DNA of 64,000 nucleotides from Maribacter sp. PR1 (GCF_028464145.1 NZ_JAQPCG010000007.1:326345-390344), one strand, 5' to 3'. Positions 1 through 9,167 are shown, numbered from the stretch's first letter. Numbers and translations: made by a program. Notes: generated by a model from the sequence alone, not told the origin.

Positions 1-242
1 ATCAATCATTGTTCTTTATATTGCTCATTGTTAGCTATTTGATCGATTCTGTTTTTGAGATTGACACTAGTGGTATTTTTATTTTGATTTTTGCAGTTTA
101 CCTCTATAAGGCCATGCGAAATTTTTACCAGCAGGGTAGATTTAAAACTATTGTTAAATATATATTCTTGAACACTATTTTCGTTATATTAGCTATTATA
201 GGAGCGGCACTATTGTTTGCGGGCAGTATGATTACTTTTTAA
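1..242 (+). CDS. C-terminal tail of a multi-spanning membrane protein (DUF3667-like), truncated by window edge
   Basis: The frame is open back to the first base, so only the last 80 or so residues are visible. They contain two hydrophobic stretches separated by a basic loop (AMRNFYQQGRFKT), the pattern seen at the C-terminus of Bacteroidota DUF3667 membrane proteins. It ends four bases before apaG, so the two are probably co-transcribed. The TTG at position 9 is not a credible start; the true start lies upstream of the window. The family assignment rests on the short tail and the apaG neighbour and is tentative. Confidence 0.6.
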   Translation, partial: QSLFFILLIVSYLIDSVFEIDTSGIFILIFAVYLYKAMRNFYQQGRFKTIVKYIFLNTIFVILAIIGAALLFAGSMITF

Positions 243-246
243 AATT

Positions 247-633
247 ATGACAACACAAGTTACCAAAGGCATTAAAATTTCGGTGAAAACTAATTTTGAA
301 GGCACTTTCTTCAAAAACTATAAAATGCACTATGCGTTTGGCTATACTATTACCATAGAAAACCAGAGTAAGGACTCCGTACAGCTAACTTCTCGGCATT
401 GGAGAATCTATGATTCCCTAAATGATATAGAGACTTTGGATGGTGAAGGCGTTATCGGTAAAAAACCGGTCATAAAACCTGGAGAATCACATACCTACAA
501 TTCGGGCTGTTTATTGACCTCTCCAATTGGTGCTATGAAGGGACATTACAACATGATCAACTTTTCCTCAACCGAAAACTTCAGGGTTTACATCCCTACT
601 TTTAAATTTAGTGCTCCATTCGCATTAAACTAG
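247..633 (+). CDS. apaG: ApaG domain protein
   Basis: A 128-residue protein that is ApaG from end to end: an immunoglobulin-like beta sandwich with the family's conserved stretches (YTITIENQS, RHWRIYDS, GEGVIGKKPVIKPGES, SGCLLTSPIGAMKGHY). The family has been linked to Co2+/Mg2+ resistance and nucleotide metabolism, but its biochemical role is unsettled. It is probably cytoplasmic, since no signal peptide is visible. It follows the upstream membrane-protein gene by four bases and lies about 85 bases before pruA. Length is normal for the family, and the ATG is the first start after the upstream stop. Confidence 0.93.
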   Translation: MTTQVTKGIKISVKTNFEGTFFKNYKMHYAFGYTITIENQSKDSVQLTSRHWRIYDSLNDIETLDGEGVIGKKPVIKPGESHTYNSGCLLTSPIGAMKGHYNMINFSSTENFRVYIPTFKFSAPFALN

Positions 634-718
634 ATAGGTTTTAACCTGAATTTAGTTTTTAGTACAATACCCTTTTAGTAAATTTGGACAACTACTAATT
701 TAAAAAATAAAGTTGACC

Positions 719-2347
719 ATGGGTAAAGGATTTTTCCAGGTACCGGCTGCCATTAATGAGCCAATAAAAAGTTATGCTCCAGGTTCTTCCGAGCGTGATG
801 AAGTCTTAGCACAATATAAATCTTATTATAATAGTATGGTGGACGTACCAATGTATATTGGGTCCAATGAGGTTAGGACAGACAATACCAAACCTATGTC
901 CCCTCCACACGATCACAAACACACGTTGGGAACATACCATTTGGCGGATAAGCAACATGTTGAAAATGCTATTTCCAACTGCTTGGGGTCAAGAAATGCA
1001 TGGGCGAATTTGACATGGGAACAAAGGGCTGCCATTTTTCTAAAGGCAGCCGAGTTAATTGCTGGTCCATACCGCGCTAAGATAAACGCGGCGACAATGC
1101 TCGCCCAATCAAAAACCATACACCAAGCTGAGATAGATTCGGCATGTGAACTGATTGACTTTTTAAGGTTCAATGTGGAATATATGTCGCAGATCTATGA
1201 GGAACAACCAGATTCTTCTGAAGGCATATGGAACCGTGTCGAATATCGTCCTTTAGAAGGTTTTGTTTATGCCATTACTCCCTTTAACTTCACTGCAATT
1301 GCTGGAAATTTACCAGCAAGTGCCGCAATGATGGGAAATGTAGTGGTTTGGAAACCTAGTGATAGTCAAATATTTTCGGCCAAAGTAATCGTGGATGTGT
1401 TCAAAGAAGCAGGCCTGCCAGACGGCGTAATTAACGTAGTCTATGGTGACCCCGTCATGATTACCGAGACTATTTTGGCGAGCCCAGATTTTGCAGGTAT
1501 ACATTTTACGGGTTCTACCCACGTATTCAAAGAACTTTGGAAACAAATTGGGAATAATATACATACTTACAAAACGTACCCCAGGATTGTAGGCGAAACA
1601 GGTGGAAAGGATTTTATAATCGCACATCCATCTGCCAAGCCACAACAAGTTGCAACGGCCATAACCAGAGGGGCTTTTGAGTTTCAGGGGCAAAAATGTA
1701 GCGCAGCTTCCAGGGTTTATCTCCCAAAATCTACAGCTAAAGAAATTCTTGAACTGGTTAAAAAGGATGTTTTATCGTTCAATAAACCGGGGTCGCCAGA
1801 AGACATGAGCAACTTTGTCACCGCTGTAATCCACGAAGGTGCTTTTGATAAGCTTGCCAAATATATCGATCAGGCCAAAAAAGACGATAGCACTGAAATT
1901 ATTGTTGGGGGAGGGTACGACAAATCCAAAGGATATTTCATAGAACCAACGGTCATATTAACTACGGATCCGAACTACACCACAATGGAAACAGAGCTTT
2001 TTGGGCCTGTAGTTACCATTTATGCCTACGAAGATCAAGACTGGTCCAAAACATTGGAGTTGGTAGATAGCACTTCTGAATATGCATTAACAGGTGCCGT
2101 AATTTCCCAAGATAGATACGCAATTGACGAAGCAACCAAGGCGCTTCAGAACAGTGCAGGTAATTTTTACATCAATGATAAGCCAACAGGTGCGGTAGTT
2201 GGCCAACAACCATTTGGCGGCGCACGGGCATCTGGAACAAACGATAAGGCCGGCTCGGCACAAAACCTTTTAAGATGGGTATCTCCTAGATTGATCAAAG
2301 AAACTTTTGTAACTCCGGAAGATTATCGATATCCTTTTATGGGCTAG
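719..2347 (+). CDS. pruA: L-glutamate gamma-semialdehyde dehydrogenase (1-pyrroline-5-carboxylate dehydrogenase)
   Basis: This enzyme oxidises glutamate semialdehyde to glutamate with NAD+, the second step of proline catabolism. The 542-residue protein is a complete aldehyde dehydrogenase of the stand-alone P5CDH type. The general-base region VGETGGKDFI places Glu near residue 293, and the nucleophile is Cys327 in FQGQKCSAAS. The cofactor-site region TPFNFTAIAGNLP and the C-terminal QQPFGGARASGTNDKAG are also present. An in-frame TTG lies two codons upstream, but the ATG at 719 gives the usual MGKGFF start. No proline dehydrogenase gene is adjacent. Confidence 0.95.
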   Translation: MGKGFFQVPAAINEPIKSYAPGSSERDEVLAQYKSYYNSMVDVPMYIGSNEVRTDNTKPMSPPHDHKHTLGTYHLADKQHVENAISNCLGSRNAWANLTWEQRAAIFLKAAELIAGPYRAKINAATMLAQSKTIHQAEIDSACELIDFLRFNVEYMSQIYEEQPDSSEGIWNRVEYRPLEGFVYAITPFNFTAIAGNLPASAAMMGNVVVWKPSDSQIFSAKVIVDVFKEAGLPDGVINVVYGDPVMITETILASPDFAGIHFTGSTHVFKELWKQIGNNIHTYKTYPRIVGETGGKDFIIAHPSAKPQQVATAITRGAFEFQGQKCSAASRVYLPKSTAKEILELVKKDVLSFNKPGSPEDMSNFVTAVIHEGAFDKLAKYIDQAKKDDSTEIIVGGGYDKSKGYFIEPTVILTTDPNYTTMETELFGPVVTIYAYEDQDWSKTLELVDSTSEYALTGAVISQDRYAIDEATKALQNSAGNFYINDKPTGAVVGQQPFGGARASGTNDKAGSAQNLLRWVSPRLIKETFVTPEDYRYPFMG

Positions 2348-2458
2348 CCTACAAAAGTTATTTTAACTAAAAATCAAAATTCTAAAGTAGATTTTAATTA
2401 CATTTAAAGGTGTTTCCGGATAAACCGGAAACACCTTTCAACTTTTAAAACCACTATA

Positions 2459-2974
2459 ATGAAAAAATTATTTTCACTCTTGTGTATGTTTTTTGCCATC
2501 GGACTTACATACGCCCAAGAGAATTTAACACAGAACACGATTCAAGGACTCCTTAAAGGAAACCAAGATCAAGTTATACAACTTGCCGAAGCTTTCTCTG
2601 AAGACCAATATGATTGGAGACCAATGGAAGGTGTAAATTCCGTTGCAGATGCACTTCTCCATGTAGCCAGTGCCAATTATTTTATTGGTTCAAAAATGGG
2701 GTTTGCCCCACCTGAAGACGTTGACATCATGGCTTTAGGTAAAATTACGGGAAAAGACAATATTATTACGGCTCTAAAAAAATCCAATGCTTGGGTGCTG
2801 GACAAAGTAGGCGAAGTAGAAAGTGGTGATTTAGGAAGTGAAGTCGATTTTGGATTTATGAAGATGAATAAATTGGGAGGACTTCTGATAATCATGGAGC
2901 ACAATGGAGAACACAAGGGTCAATTAATAGCCTATGCAAGGTCTAACGGAGTAGTTCCACCATGGAGTGAATAG
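2459..2974 (+). CDS. secreted DinB-family protein
   Basis: A 171-residue protein with a cleavable signal peptide (hydrophobic run ending TYAQ, about residues 1-19) followed by a DinB-like four-helix bundle. The presumed metal-binding histidines are in LLHVASAN and in HNGEHKGQ, spaced as in the DinB/YfiT superfamily. Members often act as metal-dependent thiol transferases, but most are uncharacterised and the substrate here cannot be read. Export to the periplasm is unusual for this superfamily but common among Bacteroidota members. A strong terminator follows. A decayed copy of this gene lies 475 bases downstream. Confidence 0.85.
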   Translation: MKKLFSLLCMFFAIGLTYAQENLTQNTIQGLLKGNQDQVIQLAEAFSEDQYDWRPMEGVNSVADALLHVASANYFIGSKMGFAPPEDVDIMALGKITGKDNIITALKKSNAWVLDKVGEVESGDLGSEVDFGFMKMNKLGGLLIIMEHNGEHKGQLIAYARSNGVVPPWSE

Positions 2975-2999
2975 AAAAGGACAATTTCAAAAAAATTTA

Positions 3000-3024
3000 A
3001 AAGCGCCTTTCTGGCGCTTTTTTG
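3000..3024 (+). terminator. rho-independent terminator of the DinB gene
   Basis: A perfect 8-bp stem (AAAGCGCC / GGCGCTTT) with a 5-base loop is followed by a T run, 25 bases after the stop codon. Confidence 0.9.
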
Positions 3025-3273
3025 TTCATATGACTTTATAAATCACAATATCAATGTAAATTTAACGTTAATTTATTGTAAATTAATTAATTTTAATTAT
3101 ACTATATCAGGTTATGAAAACAATAAATAAAAAATATCAAAATTCGAAATCTAAAAAGCATAATTTTAGTTCACATGTGTGGAACTTTCTAACCAGATAC
3201 GCAAAGAAATGTCGAACCTGTTATAACAGCATGTTAAGTCTTTAAAGCTAAAGTTAATCTCTAATATTTATTG

Positions 3274-3412
3274 GGGGGGTAACTACTTTTTTCGTTTCAA
3301 AAAAATCATTGCCAAAATAAACTCTTAAATTAAATACTTCGGCATTTCTATAGGTTTTAAGTCCTCTTCCAAGTTACCGTCCTTTTAATAAAAAATACCT
3401 TTATACTTTCCC
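3274..3412 (-). pseudogene. decayed copy of the 3' end of rsmG
   Basis: This stretch aligns base by base with the 3' end of the intact rsmG at about 4540-4690. Shared blocks include TTCGTTTCAAAAAAATCAT, TTCGGCATTTCTATAGGTTT and TCCTCTTCCAAG, interrupted by substitutions and small indels. It is on the same (minus) strand as rsmG and has no open frame. Similarity fades near 3400-3412, just before the decayed dinB copy begins. It is a non-functional duplicate fragment. Confidence 0.85.
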
Positions 3413-3448
3413 GATTAAAGCCTTTATAAATATTTTGTTTCACGTAAT

Positions 3449-3867
3449 GAACAAGGTGGACTCAGATTAAGTTACACAACTTGCAGAAGCTTTCGCTTAA
3501 AATGGAATTAACTTTAGGGCACAAAAGGAAATAAACCTGTTTCAGATAAATTACTTCAAGTAAAGAGCACCAGTTATTTATTGGAACAAAAAAAGAGGGC
3601 ACCCCACTTGAAGAATAAATATCTTGGCTTTTGGAAAAATTACAGGTAAGTATAAAGTTATAACAGCTTTTAAAGTCTAGTTCCTGGATGCCATACAAAG
3701 TGGTCGAAGCGGAAAGTGATGATTTAGGAAGTGAAGTAGATTTTGGATTTATGAAGAAGAATCAACTAGAAGGCACTCTTCTAATTATCCGGCAAAATGG
3801 AGAACACAAAAACCAATAAATAGCCTTTGCGAAATCCAACGGAGTAGTACCGCCTCGGAGTAAATAG
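3449..3867 (+). pseudogene. decayed copy of the upstream DinB-family gene
   Basis: The segment follows the intact gene (about 2558-2974) closely: ACTTGCAGAAGCTTTC, TTTATTGG, then a long 3' block preserving the residues LGSEVDFGFMK, NGEHKNQ and SNGVVPP. It has an internal TAA after NGEHKNQ, several frame changes upstream, and no start or signal-peptide region. The final stop aligns with that of the intact gene. Together with the adjacent rsmG relic it looks like one end of an old tandem duplication. Confidence 0.9.
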
Positions 3868-3966
3868 AATTCTACCTTTATTAATTCGGCTTAAATAAGA
3901 ACCCTGATTTGAGGTTAATTTTGCGCAACCAAAAAGCAGAAACCTCATCCTTACAAAAATATTGAT

Positions 3967-4344
3967 ATGAAAAGGATTTCATTGGCCGCTATATTAGTAG
4001 GACTTCTAGCCTTTGGCTGCAACAATGATGATGTGACGGTTATTTCTGCATGTGATGTTGAAAATCCAATTGAAGACTTGGAATGGTTAAGGTCTGAAAT
4101 TCAGAGAAGAAAAAACGATACTTCCGCAGATGCCGTATACTGCTATATTGAACAGGCCAAAAGTGATGGACAAACAATATTTATTTACAACGATTGTAAC
4201 CCCTTGGCAAGCAAAGTTATACCAATTCTAAATTGTTCTGGAACTTCTGTTGGATTTTTGGGGGACGAGAATTTTAGGTTAAATGGCATTGAAAAAAGGT
4301 TTGTTCTTTTTAGACCTACTGATTTTGCTTGCAAATTAGACTAA
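3967..4344 (+). CDS. small cysteine-rich lipoprotein of unknown function
   Basis: A 125-residue protein with a lipoprotein signal (LLAFGC, Cys18) followed by an Asn/Asp-rich tether (NNDD), as expected for Bacteroidota surface or periplasmic lipoproteins. The mature part has five further cysteines (SACDVEN, VYCYIEQ, NDCNPL, LNCSGT, FACKLD), suggesting disulfides. The opening of the domain (CDVENPIEDLEWLRSEI) resembles a small family of Bacteroidota lipoproteins with an NPLEDLPWL-like motif, for which I know no function. It lies between the duplicated DinB relic and rsmG and is transcribed towards rsmG. Confidence 0.75.
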   Translation: MKRISLAAILVGLLAFGCNNDDVTVISACDVENPIEDLEWLRSEIQRRKNDTSADAVYCYIEQAKSDGQTIFIYNDCNPLASKVIPILNCSGTSVGFLGDENFRLNGIEKRFVLFRPTDFACKLD

Positions 4345-4532
4345 TTTTTATATTGAAACTCTTATTCGCAAAGCTCAATTCCGTAAATTAAAATAAAACT
4401 TAGGTCCATTATTTGGTTTTCTAATTTAAAACTTACAGAAAATGATTTGAATTTCAAGTGTTTTCCAATTTACTTAGGTCGTATACCAAGAAATATTACC
4501 AAGTTATTATTGTTTATTAAGCCTTTAGGATT

Positions 4533-5168
4533 CTAACCCTTAAATTTCAAGGGGAGATAAACAATTTTCTTCGTTTCAAAAAAATCATGGTCAAAATAAT
4601 CTGTGAGATTCATAATTTCGGCATTTCTATAGGTTTTTAATTCCTCTTCCAAGTCTCCACCTTTCAAATACAGGATTCCATTTCTTCTTTCATGTTGGGA
4701 CTCCTTCTTAATTTTTCCTTTCACCCAGTGAACAAACGTAGGCATAGCGGCTACCGCTCTACTAACAATAAAGTCGAACTTATTGGGTATTTCTTCAACC
4801 CTCATATTTTTAGTTTTTACATTTTTGAGGCCAAGTCCTTCTACAACCTCGTCCACCACCTTTATTTTCTTTCCAATGGAATCTACCAGAGTAAAATTAA
4901 CCTCAGGAAACAATATGGCCAAAGGTATCCCAGGGAAACCACCACCTGTGCCTACATCCATGATATCGGAACCATTTTTGAATTCCTGAACTTTGGCAAT
5001 TCCCAAAGAATGCAACACATGTCTTAGATATAATTCATCTATGTCTTTTCTAGAGACTACATTTATTTTTTGGTTCCAATCTTTATAAAGTTCCTCTAAA
5101 AGAATAATCTGCTTTTGCTGCACTTCCGATAAATTGGGAAAATATTTAAAAACGGTTTCACTTGTCAT
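4533..5168 (-). CDS. rsmG: 16S rRNA (guanine(527)-N7)-methyltransferase
   Basis: RsmG (GidB) methylates N7 of G527 in 16S rRNA using S-adenosylmethionine. The 211-residue protein has the family N-terminus (LSEVQQKQIILLEELYKDWN, KINVVSRKD), the SAM-binding motif DVGTGGGFPGIPLAIL, and the VSRAVA segment after the second strand. Length is normal and no defect is visible. Its 3' end is duplicated as a relic at 3274-3412. It is divergent from the desaturase gene across a 123-base gap. Confidence 0.95.
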   Translation of the reverse strand: MTSETVFKYFPNLSEVQQKQIILLEELYKDWNQKINVVSRKDIDELYLRHVLHSLGIAKVQEFKNGSDIMDVGTGGGFPGIPLAILFPEVNFTLVDSIGKKIKVVDEVVEGLGLKNVKTKNMRVEEIPNKFDFIVSRAVAAMPTFVHWVKGKIKKESQHERRNGILYLKGGDLEEELKTYRNAEIMNLTDYFDHDFFETKKIVYLPLKFKG

Positions 5169-5291
5169 GCTTATATTTGTATTATCTAAAAAATTGTAAA
5201 TTCATTCTTGCAAAGATTTCCTTTTTAATCAACCCATCCAATTATTTGTAAATACTTTGCGTTATAAATAAAAACTTATAGATTACCGGTT

Positions 5292-6392
5292 ATGGAAAAC
5301 AAAGCCATCAGATTCCCCAGAAAAGATTCTACCCAATTCTTCAAAACTTTGAATAGTAGGGTCAATGACTATTTCAAAAACAATAAAATTAAAAAAACAG
5401 GCAATTGGAAACTGCATTTAAAGACTATTGTCATGTTTACCCTGTTTTTAGCCCCCTATTTCCTTATTTTAACTTTAGGATTACCAACTTGGGCCAATGT
5501 ACTTCTAACCATTACCATGGGCGTTGGAATGGCAGGTGTTGGTATGAACGTAATGCATGACGGTAACCACGGGTCCTATTCCAACAAGAAATGGGTGAAC
5601 AAAATTATGGGAAGTAGTATTTACATACTTGCCGGAAATGTATACAATTGGCAGGTACAGCACAATGTACTGCATCACACCTACACGAATATACATGAGC
5701 ATGATGAAGACATGGAAGCTGGCAGAATCTTACGATTCTCCAAGCACGCGGAATGGAAAAAATATCATAAATTTCAACACTTCTACTCGGTACTCCTTTA
5801 TGGATTGCTGACCTTTAACTGGGCGATTACTACGGACTTTCAGCAAATGTATCGCTATATGAAGCGTAAGTTATCTTATGGCAAATTGCCTAGTGCGACT
5901 ATCAATTGGAGTACATTGATAATCACCAAAATACTATACGTTACTATTTGGATTGTATTACCTATGTTGGTTTTGGACATTGCTTGGTGGAAAATTCTAA
6001 TTGGATTCTTTTTAATGCATTATGTAGCGGGAGTTATCCTGAGTGTGGTTTTTCAATTAGCGCATATCGTTGACCATGCGGATACGCCATTGCCGGACGA
6101 AAAAGGATCTATGAAAAATACCTGGGCAATTCATCAATTGTTTACCACAGTTAATTTTGGAACTAAAAACAAGATAGTCAATTGGTTTACGGGAGGCCTA
6201 AACCATCAAGTAGAGCATCATATATTTCCAAACATCAGTCATGTCCATTACACAAAAATTTCAAAAATTGTTAAACAGACTGCAAAGGAATTTAATTTAC
6301 CATATCACGAATATAAAACTACTAGAAAAGCTATAATTTCGCACTTCAAACATTTAAAGGAATTGGGCAAACAGCCTACTTTACAGTACTAG
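5292..6392 (+). CDS. membrane fatty acid (acyl) desaturase
   Basis: An integral-membrane di-iron desaturase of 366 residues. All three histidine clusters are visible: HDGNHGS from His89, QHNVLHHTYTN (His124, His128, His129), and NHQVEHHIF (His305, His309, His310). Hydrophobic helices lie between them (about residues 45-85 and 205-255). The enzyme would introduce a double bond into membrane acyl chains with O2. Front-end and linoleoyl-type desaturases share the QVEHHIF third box, so regiospecificity is open. The aminotransferase gene starts 13 bases downstream and may be co-transcribed. Confidence 0.88.
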   Translation: MENKAIRFPRKDSTQFFKTLNSRVNDYFKNNKIKKTGNWKLHLKTIVMFTLFLAPYFLILTLGLPTWANVLLTITMGVGMAGVGMNVMHDGNHGSYSNKKWVNKIMGSSIYILAGNVYNWQVQHNVLHHTYTNIHEHDEDMEAGRILRFSKHAEWKKYHKFQHFYSVLLYGLLTFNWAITTDFQQMYRYMKRKLSYGKLPSATINWSTLIITKILYVTIWIVLPMLVLDIAWWKILIGFFLMHYVAGVILSVVFQLAHIVDHADTPLPDEKGSMKNTWAIHQLFTTVNFGTKNKIVNWFTGGLNHQVEHHIFPNISHVHYTKISKIVKQTAKEFNLPYHEYKTTRKAIISHFKHLKELGKQPTLQY

Positions 6393-6405
6393 TAATTTTT
6401 AAGAT

Positions 6406-7596
6406 ATGAGCAATCAACTTTCGGATAGAATAAATAGTCTTACTCCGTCCGCAACATTAGAAATGGCTGCTAAAGCCCGTGAACTAAGAACAGCAGGTAA
6501 GGATATTATCGGGTTAAGTTTGGGAGAACCCGACTTCAACACCCCCGATTACATAAAAGATGCGGCCATCCAAGCTATTAGAGACGATTATAACGCCTAT
6601 ACACCCGTTGATGGTTATGCGGAGTTGAAAAGTGCAATTATAACAAAGTTCAAACGCGATAATAATTTAAGCTATGAACCCTCTCAAATTGTAGTTTCCA
6701 CGGGAGCCAAGCAAGCCTTATACAATGTTGCTCAAGCTGTCATCAATAAGGGAGATGAAGTTATACTTCCATGCCCTTACTGGGTGAGCTATGCGGATAT
6801 TATAAAATTGGCGGACGGTGTTCCTGTAGAAGTTCCAACCTCTCTTGAAAACGACTTTAAAATGACCCCAAAAGAGCTGGAGGCGGCCATAACCCCAAAT
6901 ACCAAAATGATTTGGTACAGTTCGCCGTGCAACCCTAGCGGTTCTATTTACAGTAAAGAAGAGCTTAGAGGACTTGCCGATATTCTTAAAAAGAATCCTC
7001 AAATTATTGTGGTTAGTGATGAAATCTACGAACATATAAATTATGGTGTTACCAAACATGCTTCCATGGCAGAGTTTGAGGATATGTATGACCGAACGGT
7101 AACCGTGAACGGTGTAGCAAAAGCCTTTGCCATGACAGGTTGGAGAATAGGTTACATTGGTGCTCCAAACTATATCGCCAGAGCTTGTAACAAATTACAA
7201 GGACAGGTGACCAGTGGAGCTAACTGTATTGCTCAAAGGGCTGTAATTACTGCTTTAGAGGAATCTCCTGACCGTATTAAATATATGGTGGATGAGTTTA
7301 AAAAACGTAGAAAACTTATTCTGGATTTATTGAACGATATCCCTGGTTTCAAATGCAATGAACCAGAGGGAGCCTTTTATGTATATCCGGATGTTACCGC
7401 CTATTTTGGTAAAACCTTGAACGGTACTAAAATCAATAATGCATCTGACTTCGCCATGTATTTATTGGAACATGCAAATGTAGCCACCGTAACAGGTGAT
7501 GCTTTTGGGAATGGCAACTGTATTCGAATTTCGTATGCTGCCTCGGTAAAGGAAATTGAAGAAGCGATTTCCAGAATCAAAAAAGCGATTTCATAA
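6406..7596 (+). CDS. class I pyridoxal-phosphate aminotransferase (aspartate aminotransferase type)
   Basis: A 396-residue fold-type I aminotransferase. The N-terminal ISLGEPDFNTP-type motif is present as LSLGEPDFNTPDYI. The nucleotide-site region is SSPCNPSGSIYSKEEL, SDEIYEHI gives the PLP-ring aspartate and tyrosine, and Lys239 in GVAKAFAMTGWRIGY is the Schiff-base lysine. The C-terminal substrate-carboxylate Arg is in NGNCIRISYA. It most resembles the aspartate/prephenate aminotransferase group (AspC Ib), but the amino donor cannot be fixed by eye. Confidence 0.92.
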   Translation: MSNQLSDRINSLTPSATLEMAAKARELRTAGKDIIGLSLGEPDFNTPDYIKDAAIQAIRDDYNAYTPVDGYAELKSAIITKFKRDNNLSYEPSQIVVSTGAKQALYNVAQAVINKGDEVILPCPYWVSYADIIKLADGVPVEVPTSLENDFKMTPKELEAAITPNTKMIWYSSPCNPSGSIYSKEELRGLADILKKNPQIIVVSDEIYEHINYGVTKHASMAEFEDMYDRTVTVNGVAKAFAMTGWRIGYIGAPNYIARACNKLQGQVTSGANCIAQRAVITALEESPDRIKYMVDEFKKRRKLILDLLNDIPGFKCNEPEGAFYVYPDVTAYFGKTLNGTKINNASDFAMYLLEHANVATVTGDAFGNGNCIRISYAASVKEIEEAISRIKKAIS

Positions 7597-7612
7597 TAGA
7601 AGGAACAAAAAT

Positions 7613-7648
7613 AAAAAAGCACTCAATTATTATTTGAGTGCTTTTTTT
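7613..7648. terminator. bidirectional terminator between the aminotransferase gene and trkH
   Basis: An A run, an 8-bp stem (GCACTCAA / TTGAGTGC) and a T run are symmetrical, so the hairpin can end transcription arriving from either convergent gene. Confidence 0.88.
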
Positions 7649-7672
7649 ATGCAATACATTTAACTTTAAATA

Positions 7673-9166
7673 TTATGTTCTCTTCCAGAAATATGGATTA
7701 AGCAGGATGAGCACTGTAAAAAGTTCCAATCTACCTGCTAACATCAAAAATCCGCACCACCATTTTGCCAAGTCAGGTAATCCATTAAAATTACTTACCG
7801 GATTTAAGCTACCTAGCGCCGGTCCCACATTACCCAAAGAGGACGCTGCTCCTCCTACTGCAGATTCAAAATCCAAGCCCAACATACCCAAGACCAAAGC
7901 CCCAATAATAAACAACAACATATACAGCACAAAAAAACCTATGATGTTGTACACTATCTTTTCCTTAACCGTTTTATTATTATAGCGTACAGGTATAATG
8001 GCATTACTATGTAAGGTTCGTTTAAACTCTAAAAGTCCATTCTTAATAATTAATAGGTGCCTCATTATTTTTATTCCGCCAGAAGTAGAACCAGCCGATC
8101 CACCCATAAAAAACAATCCAAAGAAAAAGACAGTTAAAAAAGGAGTCCATTGTGTAAAGTCGGCACTAACAAAACCTGTTGTTGTTATTACGGATATAAC
8201 CTGAAATGTGGCATGCCTGAACGAACTCTCCGCTTTTCCAAGAACCATAGGATATCCCGGGGTGTCCTCCGTAATGTTGGCATTAAAATATATTACTCCA
8301 GATACTACAATTGAAAATATAAGTATTGCAAGGGCATAGTATTTCCATTCCTCGTCCATAAGAATCCGCTGAATCTTACCTTTAAATGCGTAATAACTCA
8401 TGACAAAATTACTACCTGCCAAAAACATAAAAAGAATTATGATATATTGAATCAAGGGTTGGTCGTTCCAATAAGCGATACTCGCATTCTTGGTTGAAAA
8501 TCCACCAGTGGACAATGTCGCTAAAGCATGGTTTACCGCATCAAAAAAAGACATCCCGGCGATTTTTAATAATATGGTCTCAGCGACTGTATACCCAAAA
8601 TATATAAGCCAAAGCCTCTTTGCGGTGTCCGTGATTCGGGGGTGTAGTTTATCCGCACTTGGCCCTGGAGCCTCAGCGGAAAACAACTGCATACCTCCTA
8701 TTCCTAATAGAGGTAGTATTGCAATCGCCAATACAATAATCCCCATACCACCTATCCAATGGGTTAAGCTTCTCCAAAATAAAATTCCTTCCGGCATGGA
8801 CTCGATATCATCCATTATGGATGCGCCTGTAGTCGTATACCCTGAAACTGTTTCGAAAAAGGCATTGGTAATATCTGGAATAGCACTGGAAAAAATATAA
8901 GGTAGCATTCCTGAAATGGACATGACAAGCCAACCAAATGTTACTATAATATATCCTTCTTTTTGTTTGACCTCCTTACGGTGACCTCTAGTATAATACA
9001 TGGCAAATACACCTGCAAACATAGTAGTGACGGATGCAAGGGTAATACTTAGAGTTGCCCCATCCGCATATATGCCACTGATTAAGGCAGCCAATAGCAT
9101 AAAACCGCCATTGCAAAGCAATAACAGTCCCATCAAATGAAAAATAATTCTTGAATTCAGGCGCAT
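7673..9166 (-). CDS. trkH: TrkH-family potassium uptake transporter, membrane subunit
   Basis: A 497-residue K+-translocating subunit with four pore-loop repeats and their filter glycines: TTTGASIMDD, STGGFSTKN, TTTGFVSAD and LGNVGPALGS. The open frame extends 22 codons further upstream, but that would overlap trkA. The ATG at 9166 falls directly after the trkA stop with one base between and gives the normal MRLNSRIIFHLMG start. TrkH works with the cytoplasmic gating protein TrkA, encoded just upstream in the same operon. Confidence 0.94.
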   Translation of the reverse strand: MRLNSRIIFHLMGLLLLCNGGFMLLAALISGIYADGATLSITLASVTTMFAGVFAMYYTRGHRKEVKQKEGYIIVTFGWLVMSISGMLPYIFSSAIPDITNAFFETVSGYTTTGASIMDDIESMPEGILFWRSLTHWIGGMGIIVLAIAILPLLGIGGMQLFSAEAPGPSADKLHPRITDTAKRLWLIYFGYTVAETILLKIAGMSFFDAVNHALATLSTGGFSTKNASIAYWNDQPLIQYIIILFMFLAGSNFVMSYYAFKGKIQRILMDEEWKYYALAILIFSIVVSGVIYFNANITEDTPGYPMVLGKAESSFRHATFQVISVITTTGFVSADFTQWTPFLTVFFFGLFFMGGSAGSTSGGIKIMRHLLIIKNGLLEFKRTLHSNAIIPVRYNNKTVKEKIVYNIIGFFVLYMLLFIIGALVLGMLGLDFESAVGGAASSLGNVGPALGSLNPVSNFNGLPDLAKWWCGFLMLAGRLELFTVLILLNPYFWKRT

Positions 9167-9167
9167 T

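Noticed and set aside
4692..5027. A 111-codon plus-strand frame opposite rsmG
   Set aside because: It is a shadow of the conserved rsmG frame and has no start context or homology.
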